DNA of 58,500 nucleotides, taken from the NCBI GenBank assembly GCA_009746045.1, contig RPFO01000670.1, forward strand, positions 1,410,454 through 1,468,953. Direction: 5' to 3'. Both the position numbers and the translations under genes were made by a program. Origin of the DNA: Mesostigma viride. Its lineage: Eukaryota > Streptophyta > Mesostigmatophyceae > Mesostigmatales > Mesostigmataceae. The notes beneath the pieces are model-generated. The model searched no databases. It was not told the DNA's origin and saw nothing but the letters and a program-made list of their open reading frames with translations. Each line of letters starts with the position of its first letter. The stretch's first letter is position 1. This document shows, piece by piece, positions 33,926-45,106 of this stretch.

Positions 33926-34204
33926 CCACGGCAACCCAAGCATCCCCACCCCTCACACGAACCTGTGACCTACGCACGAGCTACCCACATTTACAACTGC
34001 GTTCCACAACTACTAAATCATCAACCCCTACCAATGTCCCCCTTGACACCCGCCAAAGGAGGGGGGAACCCCCCCCCCCTTCCCCCACCCACCCACCCAC
34101 CCACCCCACTACACTACATCGGACCGGTATTGTAATCTAGCGCCGCACCGGCTGTGACTGACCTGACTGACCCCAGGTTGCGCGGTTTCTCAGGTGACTG
34201 TGGG

Positions 34205-34460
34205 AAACTGGGCTTATTCATGAGAGGGGGTGTCTAAACTGGGGTGGTTAATGTCAGAGTGGGCTGAGTGGGGGCTGTGGGAAACTGGGATAGTGTATGA
34301 GTGGGGGGGTCTAAACTGGGTTGTTCATGAGTGGGCTGAGCGGGGGCTGTCAGAAACTGGGATTATTTATGAGTGGGCAGTGTGTGAAACTGGGATTTTT
34401 TTTTTTTTTTTAATGACTGATTGCAATTTTACAACCCCCTCATGAGGGGGTTGTAAACAC
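34205..34460 (+). repeat. Imperfect tandem repeat with GGGAAACTGGG motif
   Basis: About four diverged units of GGCTGTGGGAAACTGGGATT plus TATGAGTGGG, of about 55-65 bp, interrupted by a poly-T run near 34398-34411. Confidence 0.7.
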
Positions 34461-35084
34461 TGGGATTATGAGTTTGCGGGCGGGGGAGGCCGCCTTGCTG
34501 TTCTTGAAACCCATTCAAGGATGTTCTAGGCAACACATTGATTTTGATGTGCATTTCTATTGATCGAGGCTGTGAAAGGCTATGACAAATCTTGAGTGTT
34601 CAAACTTGCCTTTTTTTTTCTGCTCACAGGGAGACAAGGTGCCGGCCTCCTCGTCGTCGTCCACTTAACATCGTCATCTAGGCGCCATGACTGTGCAGGT
34701 TTGTTTTTGTTTTCTTGATCTATATCGAGCGCTTTCTTGTTCATGAATTGGTTTTCTAGGGTGCGGTGGCAGATGAGACAACTGACACCAACCATCCGTT
34801 AATGTTTCTTGCGCATGTGCGTTTTTTAATGCATTCCAGGAACATTCTGAGATTTCTGTCACGCAACGACAAGCGCCAAGCCGGCGTTTGCAAATTGTCA
34901 CTGATCGATAATCACTGTTGAAGAATGAAGAATCAAGAATGAAGAATGAAGATCTGTTACATTTATCTTTATATTTGTAATAAAGAAATCGCGAGCTGTG
35001 CTTTTCATCCGTTTTGCTTTGGAATGTGTTCTGATATATCTGTGTGATATGTCATGATCGCCCGTGGTTTTATGTCACTGTTTT

Positions 35085-35555
35085 CTCCCTAGATTTATCA
35101 GTGACATTGTCACGGCTTTGTCACCCTTTTTTTCCTGATATATCAGTGACAATGTCACGGATTTCGTCACCCTTTTTTTCCTGATATATCAGTGATAATG
35201 TCACGGATTTGTCACCCTTTTTTCGTGATAATGTCACGGATTTGTCACCCTTTTTTTCGTGATAATGTCACGGATTTGTCACCCTTTTTTCGTGATATAT
35301 CAGTGATAATGTCACGGATTTTGTCAGTGCGTTTTATCAAGTCGTGACATTGATATTTTGTGATAATTTCCTTGTTTTTGTCACAAAGATAATCACAGAA
35401 TATGCTGGTTTTATCACATGATTTGTCACGAAATGTCACAGAATATCACACTTTTGTCACAAAAAATCACAAAATGTCACATTTTGTCACATCCACATCA
35501 CAAAATGTCACGTGATATGTCACAAAATATCACAAAATGTCACACCCCCCTTCCC
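35085..35555 (+). repeat. Right end of the 6.8-kb element: tandem GTGATAATGTCACGG units and inverted end
   Basis: Five to six direct repeats of GATAATGTCACGGATTTGTC followed by ACCCTTTTTTTC (35100-35320), then the inverted TGTGACA-rich terminus. The left end lacks the tandem array. Confidence 0.8.
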
Positions 35556-37333
35556 GCGGGAGTCTCCTGCCCCTGTTAGCTCGCCCTCCGTCGCTGCTTC
35601 CGAGCCTCCTCCCGCTCAGGCGCAGACGTCGCGGGGTTTCTTTGGCGATACTAGCGGGCTTCCCAGACTTTGGGAGGGTGGTCCTCCGCAGAGGATTCCG
35701 GTTCCTGACTGGGGCCTGGATGGTAGTCAATCTTATGCAGGACTGCCTGTCCCTACGGGCCCCATTTTCAACATGTGGCCTGAGGGTGCACCGGCAACGG
35801 AGACCGGCGCGCCTGCGTCGTTGGTGGGTCCGTCACGGCCCTCTCTGGCTTCAGGTCCGGCGCGACCTCCTGTTTTACCAGTGCCCCCTGCGTCGGTGTC
35901 GGCTCCTGCCCCTGCGTCAGCCCCTGCTCCGGTCCCTCCTCCTTCGGCCTCGCGGTCTTTGGCCGCGGTTGTTCGGTCCACCGGTCAGGATCCTCGCGCC
36001 ACCCGCGCTGCCGATTCCCTCAGGGAGTTGTCCCAGGGTGATCGGGACAGGGCTCCTTCTGTGGTGCACGCGACGCCGGAGTCGCGTGACACGCCCATTC
36101 CGGGGTATGGTATGTCCGCACTCGCCTGCCGACAGTGTGACCTGCCGCGCGCCTCTGCTGAGCTTGCCATCTCTCCCATGTCCTATGGGTTCTCCCAGGT
36201 GTGTCGGGCGCCCCGGGATCGTGGCCTACCCATTGAGACTGATCGGCCTCCGTTCGACATGGTTATTTTAGCTGATCCGGTGTTCGAGGGTGAGATCCTG
36301 GTCCGGCGCGTCCTGTATCGCTGGGCGAGGCGCCACAACGACTTGGACACCTACGGTGGGTTTCAGTGGGCTTACCCTCCCCCTCTGGGCATTATGGCTT
36401 CGGATGCCCTTACAGTAGAGTTTCCTGCGGTGCCGGGTGCGGCGTACACTACGGTCCTCCAGCCCATCCTTGAGTGGGATGCCCGCCGCCCGGCGCCTAT
36501 CCCGGGCCATGCAGGGTCTAGACTCCCGCGGTCACCCTCCTCCTCGTGCCAGCGACTACCTAGAGACATTCGGGTCGCGACAGTGTGTTCGTCGGTGGCG
36601 CTCCCGCGAGGTTCGGCACATCCGGTTGTGGCCGTCCAACGTGGAGCCCCTGGTGGACCTGTTCTTCCCGACGGGTCTGCGCCCTCGGATTCGGTATCAT
36701 TGCCTCCTCCTGCGGGCCCTTTGCCTGATCGCGGTAGAGCCTTTCCTTCGCCTCTTTGCCTGTGGCTTTCTGGACTGGGCCCGTGGCCAGGTCGTCCTCA
36801 CGCAGCATAGGTATTACTGGGCCTTCCTGGGCCTCTTTCCTGACGGCGTGTGGGCCGATGTTTTCCTCACTGTAGATAGGCATGACAATGTTGAGGATGT
36901 GGCTCACTACCAGGCCTACCTGGAGGTCCTGCTGGCCTCTCGTGGCACTTACCAGACGGATGGCCACTAGATAGAGGGCCTTAGGCCCGACCTGAGGGTG
37001 TTGTCCCTCCGGTATGTAGAGTCGCCCTCATATTCTGGCCAGTTGGTTGGCTGTTCTTGGTCCTTAGCGCTGATGTGTTTACTCTGTGTGTCCTGCCCAG
37101 TGCCGTCCCCCCGGCCAGGACTCCGTTCCAGGCAGTTAGGGGAACCTACCACCAGGCTTGGTGCTGGCTAACCCTACACCACCCGGCGTGGTGGTGGAGA
37201 CCGTGTGAACTATTGGTGCTTTGTATCTGGGATGGTCTATCGATTGTGTTGGTGTGTGCTGGGTGCGTTAGGATTATTTTCCTACCCCTCTGGTTCCCTC
37301 CTCTCTGCGTAGGGAGAGGGCTCCCTACCTTTT

Positions 37334-37345
37334 GTGGGGGGGAGG
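37334..37345 (+). promoter_or_regulatory. Polypurine tract before LTR C
   Basis: GGGGGGGAGG immediately upstream of the 3' LTR, the expected primer for plus-strand synthesis. Confidence 0.75.
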
Positions 37346-37916
37346 TGTTACGTCGCGTAACAATTCGTTGTAGTTACGGACGTAAATTAGGTCCTTGGCC
37401 TCGGTTGTTCCTAGGTTACGTGCAGTTCTAGTTTGGACATGATTGTCCCCGTAACAGTACTGTGGTATAGTGGGTGCCTTTGGGCGCCGCGCCGCGTACT
37501 ATATTAGTGGTCCTTATCCTTTTGTAGAATGTAGTGGACAGGCGTGCATCTGTGCACCTGCTTGTGTTTCTGTGTTTCTGCAGGCGAGGGCCAGGTCGGC
37601 CCGAGCCTGTTGGACCGTTGGTGACCATTTATGCACGTTCCACTCCTTGTGTGGTCACTCGGCGTGTGTTAAATGAATTAGCACATATTAGCTTGGGTCA
37701 CGGCAGTTTAGTTGTGTTTCCTTCCTCTTTTCCTGGAGTAAACGGGTTTGATTAAATGGCCTATGGCGTATTACAGTAGTACATATGTAAATGCATTGAG
37801 ATCTGGTTCGTCTCGGTCGTCTTTCGCTAGGGGTGTAAATAGAAGCAGCCTCACTAGTTTAGGTAGAATCAGGACAGGTAGAGGTAGAGGTGGCGGCCGA
37901 GGCTTGCGGCGTAACA
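37346..37916 (+). repeat. LTR C: 3' LTR of the inner retrotransposon
   Basis: 571 bp; CCCGAGCC and GTAGAATC variants. Followed by GTAGG (37917-37921) and the resumed outer gag. Confidence 0.97.
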
Positions 37917-38210
37917 GTAGGTCACCTTAAACGTGAATGCCCCAAGTTCCTTTCGGGTGCTCCCCCTCATCCCGACGCTCGCCCTCCTCGTACCCCTCAG
38001 CGTGCTCCTATTCGTCCCACTTCAGGACGCATTCCTTCAGCTACCCCTAGTAGGCTGAATGCTGTGCAGACAGGATCCCCAGGGTTCCCCTATGATAATC
38101 AGGCTCCCGCACCCTCTTCAATCCCTCGTGACCCTCCAGCAGTGGCTTTTCCGCCAGGGTCTTCTTCGGGGTTCGTTCCTATGGATTTGGGGGGGGAGGG
38201 GGAACAGTAG
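37917..38210 (+). pseudogene. gag: gag (outer copy), 3' part resumed after the inner element
   Basis: Resumes with the duplicated GTAGG, then the second half of the CCHC knuckle (GHLKREC) and the Pro-rich tail. Because the outer copy has eight G (not seven) near 38190, the frame ends MDLGGEGEQ at 38210, whereas the inner copy's gag runs further. The pol frame lies at -1 relative to this gag frame. Confidence 0.88.
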
Positions 38211-40705
38211 GCCTGTCAGCCGGGGGTAACCTGGACAGGTCCTTAGATAGTACCCCAGATATTAATTTTTGCTTGCCTGTTTTTATAACCTCTGTAGGAG
38301 CTGAATCATCCCTACCACTACGTGTGCGTCCTCTTATGTTCTTGAATGGTGGTTTAACCGTCCCTCACACTGTTGTAGACCCCTTCTTGCATGCTGATGA
38401 ACTCTTGAATGTCTCTGTGTTGGTAGATAGCGGTGCGGCTAGCTCCTTTGTGAGCGAGGCCCTAGTTAGACGTTTAGGACTAGTCCCTACCCCTCACACC
38501 AAACCCGTTACTGTTCATTATGCTGATGGTCGCACCAGTCATTCCCCGGGTACGGTGTCCCTTCCCATGGTTATACAAGGACGTACTGTCAACCTGACGG
38601 CCACTATAGGCCCTATCACTACCGCTGATGTATTACTAGGATTAGATTGGCACCAGGATAATAAGATTACTATTAATTATGATACCATGGTCATTTGGTT
38701 TCCAGATAGCTCTTACTGGGTACCTGAACGTCATTATAGATTGGAAAATTTATCCTTGGTAGATATTACTCCTCCTACACCTGTTGATCCTCCTGTAAGA
38801 CCTATACCTGAAGTAATAATGTCAAATGACGAATTACGTTCTGAATTAAAGCAAAATGGATACCTATTATGTATGTTCCTTCAGTTAGAAGTACAACAGA
38901 TACCTATCACTAACAATAGTGTGGATATAGATGTAAATACAGTGGATACAATAGGAGTAGGATTTACTGAAAATGAAATAGTAAGATACATGGCTGTGAT
39001 AGATTCCTCAAAAGTATTTGAAGAAAAGACTCCTTCTTATCCTCCTCCTCGTTCTGTTTTACACCGTGTAGTTATCAAGGACGGTGCAGTTCCTACGCAC
39101 TCTCCGATGTATAGAATGGGCCCTACCGAGTTAAAGGAACTAAAACAGATTTTAGTGTCATTATTAGAAGCAGGATTGATAGAGCCTAGTAACTCCCCCT
39201 ACTCAGCTGGTGTCCTGTTAGTTCCTAAGCCAAATGGCAAGTTTCGCCTAGTTACTGATTATAGGAAGTTGAATGATATTACTGTGAAATCTAAATACCC
39301 TCTACCTCGTATTGACGATATATTTAATAAGGTTAAAGGTTCCACTTGTTTCACAGTACTGGATTGTGCGGATGGTTTTTGGCAGTTGCGGATAGCTCCT
39401 GAGGATTGCCATAAAACCGCCTTTGCTACCCCTTTTGGTCATTACCAGTTTAGAGTAGCGGCTATGGGACTCTGTAACTCGCCTGCCTCTTTTCAAATGT
39501 TAATGAATGAAGTGCTTAGACCTGTTATGGGAAATTCTCATCTTCCTCAGGTGTCCTCTGATCTAAAGGATCCCTCCTTCTCCTCTGTTTCTTTATCTGA
39601 GCATGACCGTTCTTGTGCTCAAGCTTACTTAGATGATATTCTTATTTACTCTCCTGATTTTGAAACGCACCTACGTGATTTAAAGAAAGTATTAGAAATA
39701 ATGGCTGAAAATTCTTTGTGGGCGCGCCGTGCTAAAGTGCGTTCGGGTAGGAGTGTCCCATTTTTAGGGCACGTTCTGTCAGATGCCGGGGTCGCTACCG
39801 ACCCGGATAAAACTAAGTCAATTCAGGAATGGCCTACTCCTACCGACGTTAAAGGTGTACGTAGTTTCCTAGGAATTGCTTCTTACTATAGGCGTTTTAT
39901 CCCGCGTTTCGCCACTATAGCAGCCCCTATTAATCATTTATTAAAGAAGGATATCCCCTTTGTTTGGAGTAGTGAGTGTCAGTCTGCTTTTCAGTGCCTA
40001 AAATCCCTACTCCTTTCCCCTCCTGTACTCATCCTACCGGATACTACTAAACCCTTTGTTGTGGCTACAGATGCTAGTAAAGTAGCTATAGGTGGTGTCC
40101 TTCTCCAGGATCAGGGTCAGGGCTTACAGCCAATTGAATATATCTCTAGGACAATGCTCCCTGCGGAGCGTAACTATCCCGTCCACCAGCAGGAACTCTT
40201 AGCGGTGGTGTATTGTTGCCACGCGTGGCAGCACTTCCTTAAAGGTGCTCAATTTGATGTCTGCCTGAATGAACCCTGTGAGCTAGATCCTTATAGGTTA
40301 GTTATCCAAACGGATCATCGTCCCCTTACCCATCTTCTCTCCCAACCCAACCTTACCCCTCGGCAAGCGCGCTGGATGGAATTTTTAGCACAGTTTTCCC
40401 CTTTTAAACTTCAGTATGTCAAGGGTGTAGATAACATAGTACCAGATGCACTCTCTCGTCGTGCAGACTATTCCTTCTTCGAGGACCTTGATGTTCTCAA
40501 TATTACTCTAGTTCCTACTACTATGGGTGTAACCCCTTATGGTGAACTACCTGATGATGATTCCTATGCCTACCTCTTTCATACAGCTGTTCGCATGCCT
40601 GATCTCCTTTCTCACGTAGGACTCTCTCTCCCGTGTGAGGCCCTTCCTGTGGCCTCGGTGGGGGGGAGGGGAAAAATAAAATTTCTATACCGCTTAGCCA
40701 TATAG
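38211..40705 (+). CDS. pol: pol, part 1: protease, reverse transcriptase, RNase H (outer copy)
   Basis: Same domains and residues as the inner copy (DSG, YLDD, TDAS, QQELL). First methionine-type start candidate near 38273 (TTG); real entry probably by frameshift in the G-run just upstream. Near 40658 there are seven G where the inner copy has eight, so the frame closes at 40705, shortly after RNase H, before integrase. Confidence 0.92.
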
Positions 40706-40815
40706 CGACTAGGTCAGGAAAGTCTTATGAAAACGTAGTCCCCCTAGGACCTCCCCTTCTCTTCGGCAAGGCGGTAGGAGATCTCTTTAAACCTGTTCTG
40801 GATACTTCTGTAGCG

Positions 40816-42342
40816 ATGCCTACCTCTGATCTTGAACGCCTTATTAGTAGATTTACGGCCACTGAGCCGGAAGCATTAGCTGCCATTGCTGCACATCCCC
40901 AACAATTAGGCAAGCACCCTTGTAAATTTGTAGGTGGGTTTTTATATGTGCAGATAGCAGATTCTCCCCCTCAATGGCGCCTGTATGTCCCTCCTATCTG
41001 TCGCTCCTCCTTGCTCTTTGAGTTGCATGACTTAGCTGCTCACCAGGGTGGTAAACGGGTACGGGACCTAGTAGCCCGCTCTTATTACTGGCCTTCCCTT
41101 TATAAGGATGTGGATGAGTATGTTAGAACTTGTCAATCTTGCCAGGAAATGAAACCCAATAATGTAGGACAGATAGCAGAACCTAGGACCTTGCCTGACC
41201 CTATCATGCCTTGGGATTCTATCATGATGGATTTTGTAGGACCTTTTAGAAAGAATGATAGGGGCAATGCCCAAATCCTTGTGTTCATAGATCGTTTTAC
41301 TCGTATGTGCCATCTTGTGCCGTGTCCTTTAGAACTCACCGCACGTGATTGCGCACGCCTATACCTCAATAATGTATATAGATATCATGGATTGAGTAGG
41401 CAGTTTATTAGTGATAAGGATAAATTATTTACCTCAGATTTTTGGCAGCAGTTTTTCGCTGCCATCGGTACCAAGGTTACCTACGGTACTGCCTACCACT
41501 CCTCCTCCTCTCATTTAGTAGAGCGTCTTAATAGAGTAGTAGAAGAAGCGCTTAGGCACTATGTTAATGGCTCGGGTAGTGATTGGGAGGATTATTTATG
41601 TTTGGTAGAGTTCTCCCTCAACAATTGTCCCCAAGCTGCGCATGGATATACGCCCTTCTTCTTAGATACTGGGAGACAGCCCCTTACCCCTACCTCTCTC
41701 TTAGCTAGTCCTCTACGGGACAAGGATGATGTGTCCCGAGATACTGTAGAAGGTGTACAGTCCTTACTAGATAGAATGAAAACTGCTCATGACCACGCGA
41801 TCTCAGGGTATCAAAAAGCTCAGGCTAAGTACCTTGCTAGGTTGCGTGCCTCCTTAGATAGACGAGCACCTGAGATAGAAGTAGGAGATCTAGTATTAGT
41901 AGAAGGCCCCCGTGTTGGCCGTTTTGCTCATAAGTTTGAAGCAGAACTGAAGGTCAAACTTAGGCCTGCCTTCTTAGGACCCTTCCATGTGTTGTCTAGG
42001 GTAGGAAATTTCTTGTATAAGGTCGATATCCCTACCTCTTGGCAAACGCATTCAAACACCTTCCATAGGAGCCAGCTTAAACTGTACCACCCTAGTACGT
42101 TCGCTGGCAGGGAGTTAGCGCCTGCCCCTTTAGAGCATAATCCTGACACTGGGGAAGTAGAAGACGAAGTAGAAAGCATCGTGGCCCATCGAGATATCAA
42201 AAAGGGCCGCGGTACCCAGCGTCAGTATAAAGTGAAGTGGATGTATGCTCGTAGTGAAGTAGATAAGGTTTGGTATACGGAGAGTGAGCTAGATGGGTGT
42301 AGTCGCCTGCTGCAGGAATATAAAACCCTGCACAAGCTCTAG
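40816..42342 (+). CDS. pol: pol, part 2: integrase with C-terminal chromodomain (outer copy)
   Basis: 508 residues, same as the inner copy: HHCC region, DDE triad and chromodomain-like end. The upstream run is CCCCC here (CCCC in the inner copy). The two copies are therefore broken at different homopolymers between RNase H and integrase. Confidence 0.93.
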   Translation: MPTSDLERLISRFTATEPEALAAIAAHPQQLGKHPCKFVGGFLYVQIADSPPQWRLYVPPICRSSLLFELHDLAAHQGGKRVRDLVARSYYWPSLYKDVDEYVRTCQSCQEMKPNNVGQIAEPRTLPDPIMPWDSIMMDFVGPFRKNDRGNAQILVFIDRFTRMCHLVPCPLELTARDCARLYLNNVYRYHGLSRQFISDKDKLFTSDFWQQFFAAIGTKVTYGTAYHSSSSHLVERLNRVVEEALRHYVNGSGSDWEDYLCLVEFSLNNCPQAAHGYTPFFLDTGRQPLTPTSLLASPLRDKDDVSRDTVEGVQSLLDRMKTAHDHAISGYQKAQAKYLARLRASLDRRAPEIEVGDLVLVEGPRVGRFAHKFEAELKVKLRPAFLGPFHVLSRVGNFLYKVDIPTSWQTHSNTFHRSQLKLYHPSTFAGRELAPAPLEHNPDTGEVEDEVESIVAHRDIKKGRGTQRQYKVKWMYARSEVDKVWYTESELDGCSRLLQEYKTLHKL

Positions 42343-42418
42343 TCGTAGGCCTTCTCCTCTCTTATGTTATGTCTGCTGTCGACGGGTGGTTGGTTGTCCC
42401 CTCCCCTCCGCAGCCGTC

Positions 42419-44730
42419 ATGACAGAGCCTACCCCTCCGGCTGAGAGCCCGCTGCCGTCCCTGCCCCTACCGGACCCTGAGCTGTATTTCGAGGCCCTTC
42501 CGGGCCGTTGGGTGTCGCGATCATGTTACCGGGGTGGCGTTGTGCAGCCGGCCCTTCAGGCCCAACATGCGAGCTTAGTCAGGGCGGCCCTCTTCGGGGT
42601 CACGTGGTATGGTCCTTCCCCTGATGAGCCGCACCAGCTTGTCCTGCACGGTTTCGATGATGCCGGACACTGTTTGTTGGGGTGTGGTTCCAGCTGTCCC
42701 GCCTTGGGGCAGATAGATGCGGTTCTCCGGTGTTGCCGTGTGTTCTCCTACCTCTCCACTCCTGTGGGCCGTACCTGCCTACGGGAGGTGTTCCCGTGGC
42801 TTCCAGCTGAGGGTGATGCTGAGGTAGACGAGAACCCCTGCGACCTTTTACGGGCCGTAGAGTTCATGGAGATAGCTGATCAGTCGGCGGGACTAGCGGT
42901 TAGTGGTCCTACCCCTTCGGGCGCCCCAGCCGAGGTACATTATACTCCAGATTATTCTGCCTCGAGCGCTGCGTCCGCCTCCTCGGTGTCTGTCCCTCCC
43001 TCTCCGGTCCCGTCGTCCCCTCGGTCGACCCGGGATGTCGCAGTGGAGCCTACCCCTTCGGGTTTGCCTGATCCTCTTTCGGCGACGGTCTCGGCTATGC
43101 AGGCTCAGATCCAGTCTTTGACCACGGCGTTTGGGGCCTTCCTTGCGGCCCAGGCGCAGGTCCCGGCCACGCCGGCTGGATCCGCGCCCCCTACCCCTTC
43201 TGTCGCCCCGGCGACTACGGCTTCGCCCGCGCCCCCGCCTGCGCCCGCGGTCGCTGTGGTTCCGGCGGCTCCTGCGACTCCTGCTGCCTCTGCGCCTGTT
43301 ACCGCTCTACCTGCGCCTACGCGGGAGTCTCCTGCCCCTGTTAGCTCGCCCTCCGTCGCTGCTTCCGAGCCTCCTCCCGCTCAGGCGCAGACGTCGCGGG
43401 GTTTCTTTGGCGATACTAGCGGCTTCCCAGACTTTGGGAGGGTGGTCCTCCGCAGAGGATTCCGGTTCCTGACTGGGGCCTGGATGGTAGTCAATCTTAT
43501 GCAGGACTGCCTGTCCCTACGGGCCCCATTTTCAACATGTGGCCTGAGGGTGCACCGGCAACGGAGACCGGCGCGCCTGCGTCGTTGGTGGGTCCGTCAC
43601 GGCCCTCTCTGGCTTCAGGTCCGGCGCGACCTCCTGTTTTACCAGTGCCCCCTGCGTCGGTGTCGGCTCCTGCCCCTGCGTCAGCCCCTGCTCCGGTCCC
43701 TCCTCCTTCGGCCTCGCGGTCTTTGGCCGCGGTTGTTCGGTCCACCGGTCAGGATCCTCGCGCCACCCGCGCTGCCGATTCCCTCAGGGAGTTGTCCCAG
43801 GGTGATCGGGACAGGGCTCCTTCTGTGGTGCACGCGACGCCGGAGTCGCGTGACACGCCCATTCCGGGGTATGGTATGTCCGCACTCGCCTGCCGACAGT
43901 GTGACCTGCCGCGCGCCTCTGCTGAGCTTGCCATCTCTCCCATGTCCTATGGGTTCTCCCAGGTGTGTCGGGCGCCCCGGGATCGTGGCCTACCCATTGA
44001 GACTGATCGGCCTCCGTTCGACATGGTTATTTTAGCTGATCCGGTGTTCGAGGGTGAGATCCTGGTCCGGCGCGTCCTGTATCGCTGGGCGAGGCGCCAC
44101 AACGACTTGGACACCTACGGTGGGTTTCAGTGGGCTTACCCTCCCCCTCTGGGCATTATGGCTTCGGATGCCCTTACAGTAGAGTTTCCTGCGGTGCCGG
44201 GTGCGGCGTACACTACGGTCCTCCAGCCCATCCTTGAGTGGGATGCCCGCCGCCCGGCGCCTATCCCGGGCCAGGGTCTAGACTCCCGCGGTCACCCTCC
44301 TCCTCGTGCCAGCGACTACCTAGAGACATTCGGGTCGCGACAGTGTGTTCGTCGGTGGCGCTCCCGCGAGGTTCGGCACATCCGGTTGTGGCCGTCCAAC
44401 GTGGAGCCCCTGGTGGACCTGTTCTTCCCGACGGGTATGCGCCCTCGGATTCGGTATCATTGCCTCCTCCTGCGGGCCCTTTGCCTGATCGCGGTAGAGC
44501 CTTTCCTTCGCCTCTTTGCCTGTGGCTTTCTGGACTGGGCCCGTGGCCAGGTCGTCCTCACGCAGCATAGGTATTACTGGGCCTTCCTGGGCCTCTTTCC
44601 TGACGGCGTGTGGGCCGATGTTTTCCTCACTGTAGATAGGCATGACAATGTTGAGGATGTGGCTCACTACCAGGCCTACCTGGAGGTCCTGCTGGCCTCT
44701 CGTGGCACTTACCAGACGGATGGCCACTAG
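42419..44730 (+). pseudogene. Large GC-rich 3' ORF of unknown function (outer copy), one-base deletion
   Basis: ATG at 42419 in the position an env or accessory gene would take, 76 bp after the pol stop. About 770 codons. Compared with the inner copy one G is missing near 43422 (AGCGGCTTCC against AGCGGGCTTCC). The first part therefore runs out of frame to 44035, while the true C-terminal part (through QTDGH) is in the next frame, ending 44730. It lacks both the 6.8-kb insertion and the four extra bases. Domains are described under the inner copy. The upstream frame is open back to 42293, overlapping the end of integrase, so expression by frameshift from pol is an alternative to splicing. Confidence 0.7.
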
Positions 44731-45106
44731 ATAGAGGGCCTTAGGCCCGACCTGAGGGTGTTGTCCCTCCGGTATGTAGAGTCGCCCTCATATTCTGGCC
44801 AGTTGGTTGGCTGTTCTTGGTCCTTAGCGCTGATGTGTTTACTCTGTGTGTCCTGCCCAGTGCCGTCCCCCCGGCCAGGACTCCGTTCCAGGCAGTTAGG
44901 GGAACCTACCACCAGGCTTGGTGCTGGCTAACCCTACACCACCCGGCGTGGTGGTGGAGACCGTGTGAACTATTGGTGCTTTGTATCTGGGATGGTCTAT
45001 CGATTGTGTTGGTGTGTGCTGGGTGCGTTAGGATTATTTTCCTACCCCTCTGGTTCCCTCCTCTCTGCGTAGGGAGAGGGCTCCCTACCTTTTGTGGGGG
45101 GGGAGG
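44731..45106 (+). other. 3' untranslated region and polypurine tract of the outer retrotransposon
   Basis: About 375 bp between the 3' ORF and LTR D, no ORF with visible features, ending in GGGGGGGGAGG (polypurine tract, 45096-45106). The same region in the inner copy is 36971-37345. Confidence 0.7.

Larger units (their letters stand above)
28753..35555. mobile_element. 6.8-kb non-autonomous element with long degenerate inverted ends, inserted in the 3' ORF
   Basis: Outer ends are GGGAAGGGG..TGTGACATTTTGTGATA on the left and its inverse on the right. Both ends are crowded with TGTGACA/TGTGATA words for about 200 bp, and both contain GTGATAAAACCAGCATATT (28925-28945 and inverted 35398-35417). 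The empty site is seen in the outer copy (near 43315-43325). No clean target duplication is visible (left flank CTACACC, right flank GCGGGAG). The interior has no recognisable transposase. It contains a nested retroelement tail at 33726-33925, CA/CCA-rich tracts and tandem repeats. Superfamily not determined. Confidence 0.8.
27851..36970 (+). pseudogene. Large GC-rich 3' ORF of unknown function (inner copy), split by a 6.8-kb element
   Basis: Part 1 is 27851-28752 and part 2 is 35556-36970. Removing 28753-35555 keeps the frame. The N-terminal region of about 165 residues is Cys-containing (FGVTWYGPSPDEPH, LLGCGSSCPALGQID, FSYLSTPVGRTCL). A long Pro/Ala/Ser linker follows with one heptad-like stretch (VSAMQAQIQSLTTAFGAF). 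The C-terminal region of about 300 residues has CRQCDLP, WARRHNDLDTYGGFQWAYPP, RRWRSREVRHIRLWP and QHRYYWAFLGLFPDGVW. Four extra bases near 36509 shift the last part. I see no signal peptide, clear membrane anchor or env-like motif. Its GC content is well above that of gag and pol and closer to the host genes, which suggests capture from a host or another virus-like source. Function unknown. Confidence 0.7.
20330..37916 (+). mobile_element. Inner Ty3/gypsy-type LTR retrotransposon nested in the gag gene of the outer copy
   Basis: LTR B (20330-20900) and LTR C (37346-37916) bound it, and GTAGG is duplicated outside. Gene order: RGG ORF, hybrid-binding ORF, gag, pol, 3' ORF. It is about 10.8 kb after removing the 6.8-kb insertion at 28753-35555. 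LTRs B and C differ at one position seen. Defects relative to the outer copy: one base missing in gag near 23262, one C missing between RNase H and integrase near 26172, four extra bases near 36509 in the 3' ORF, and the 6.8-kb insertion. It probably cannot move on its own now. Confidence 0.95.

Noticed and set aside
42419-44730. Envelope glycoprotein
   Set aside because: No signal peptide, furin-like site, fusion peptide or clear transmembrane anchor; only the position is env-like.
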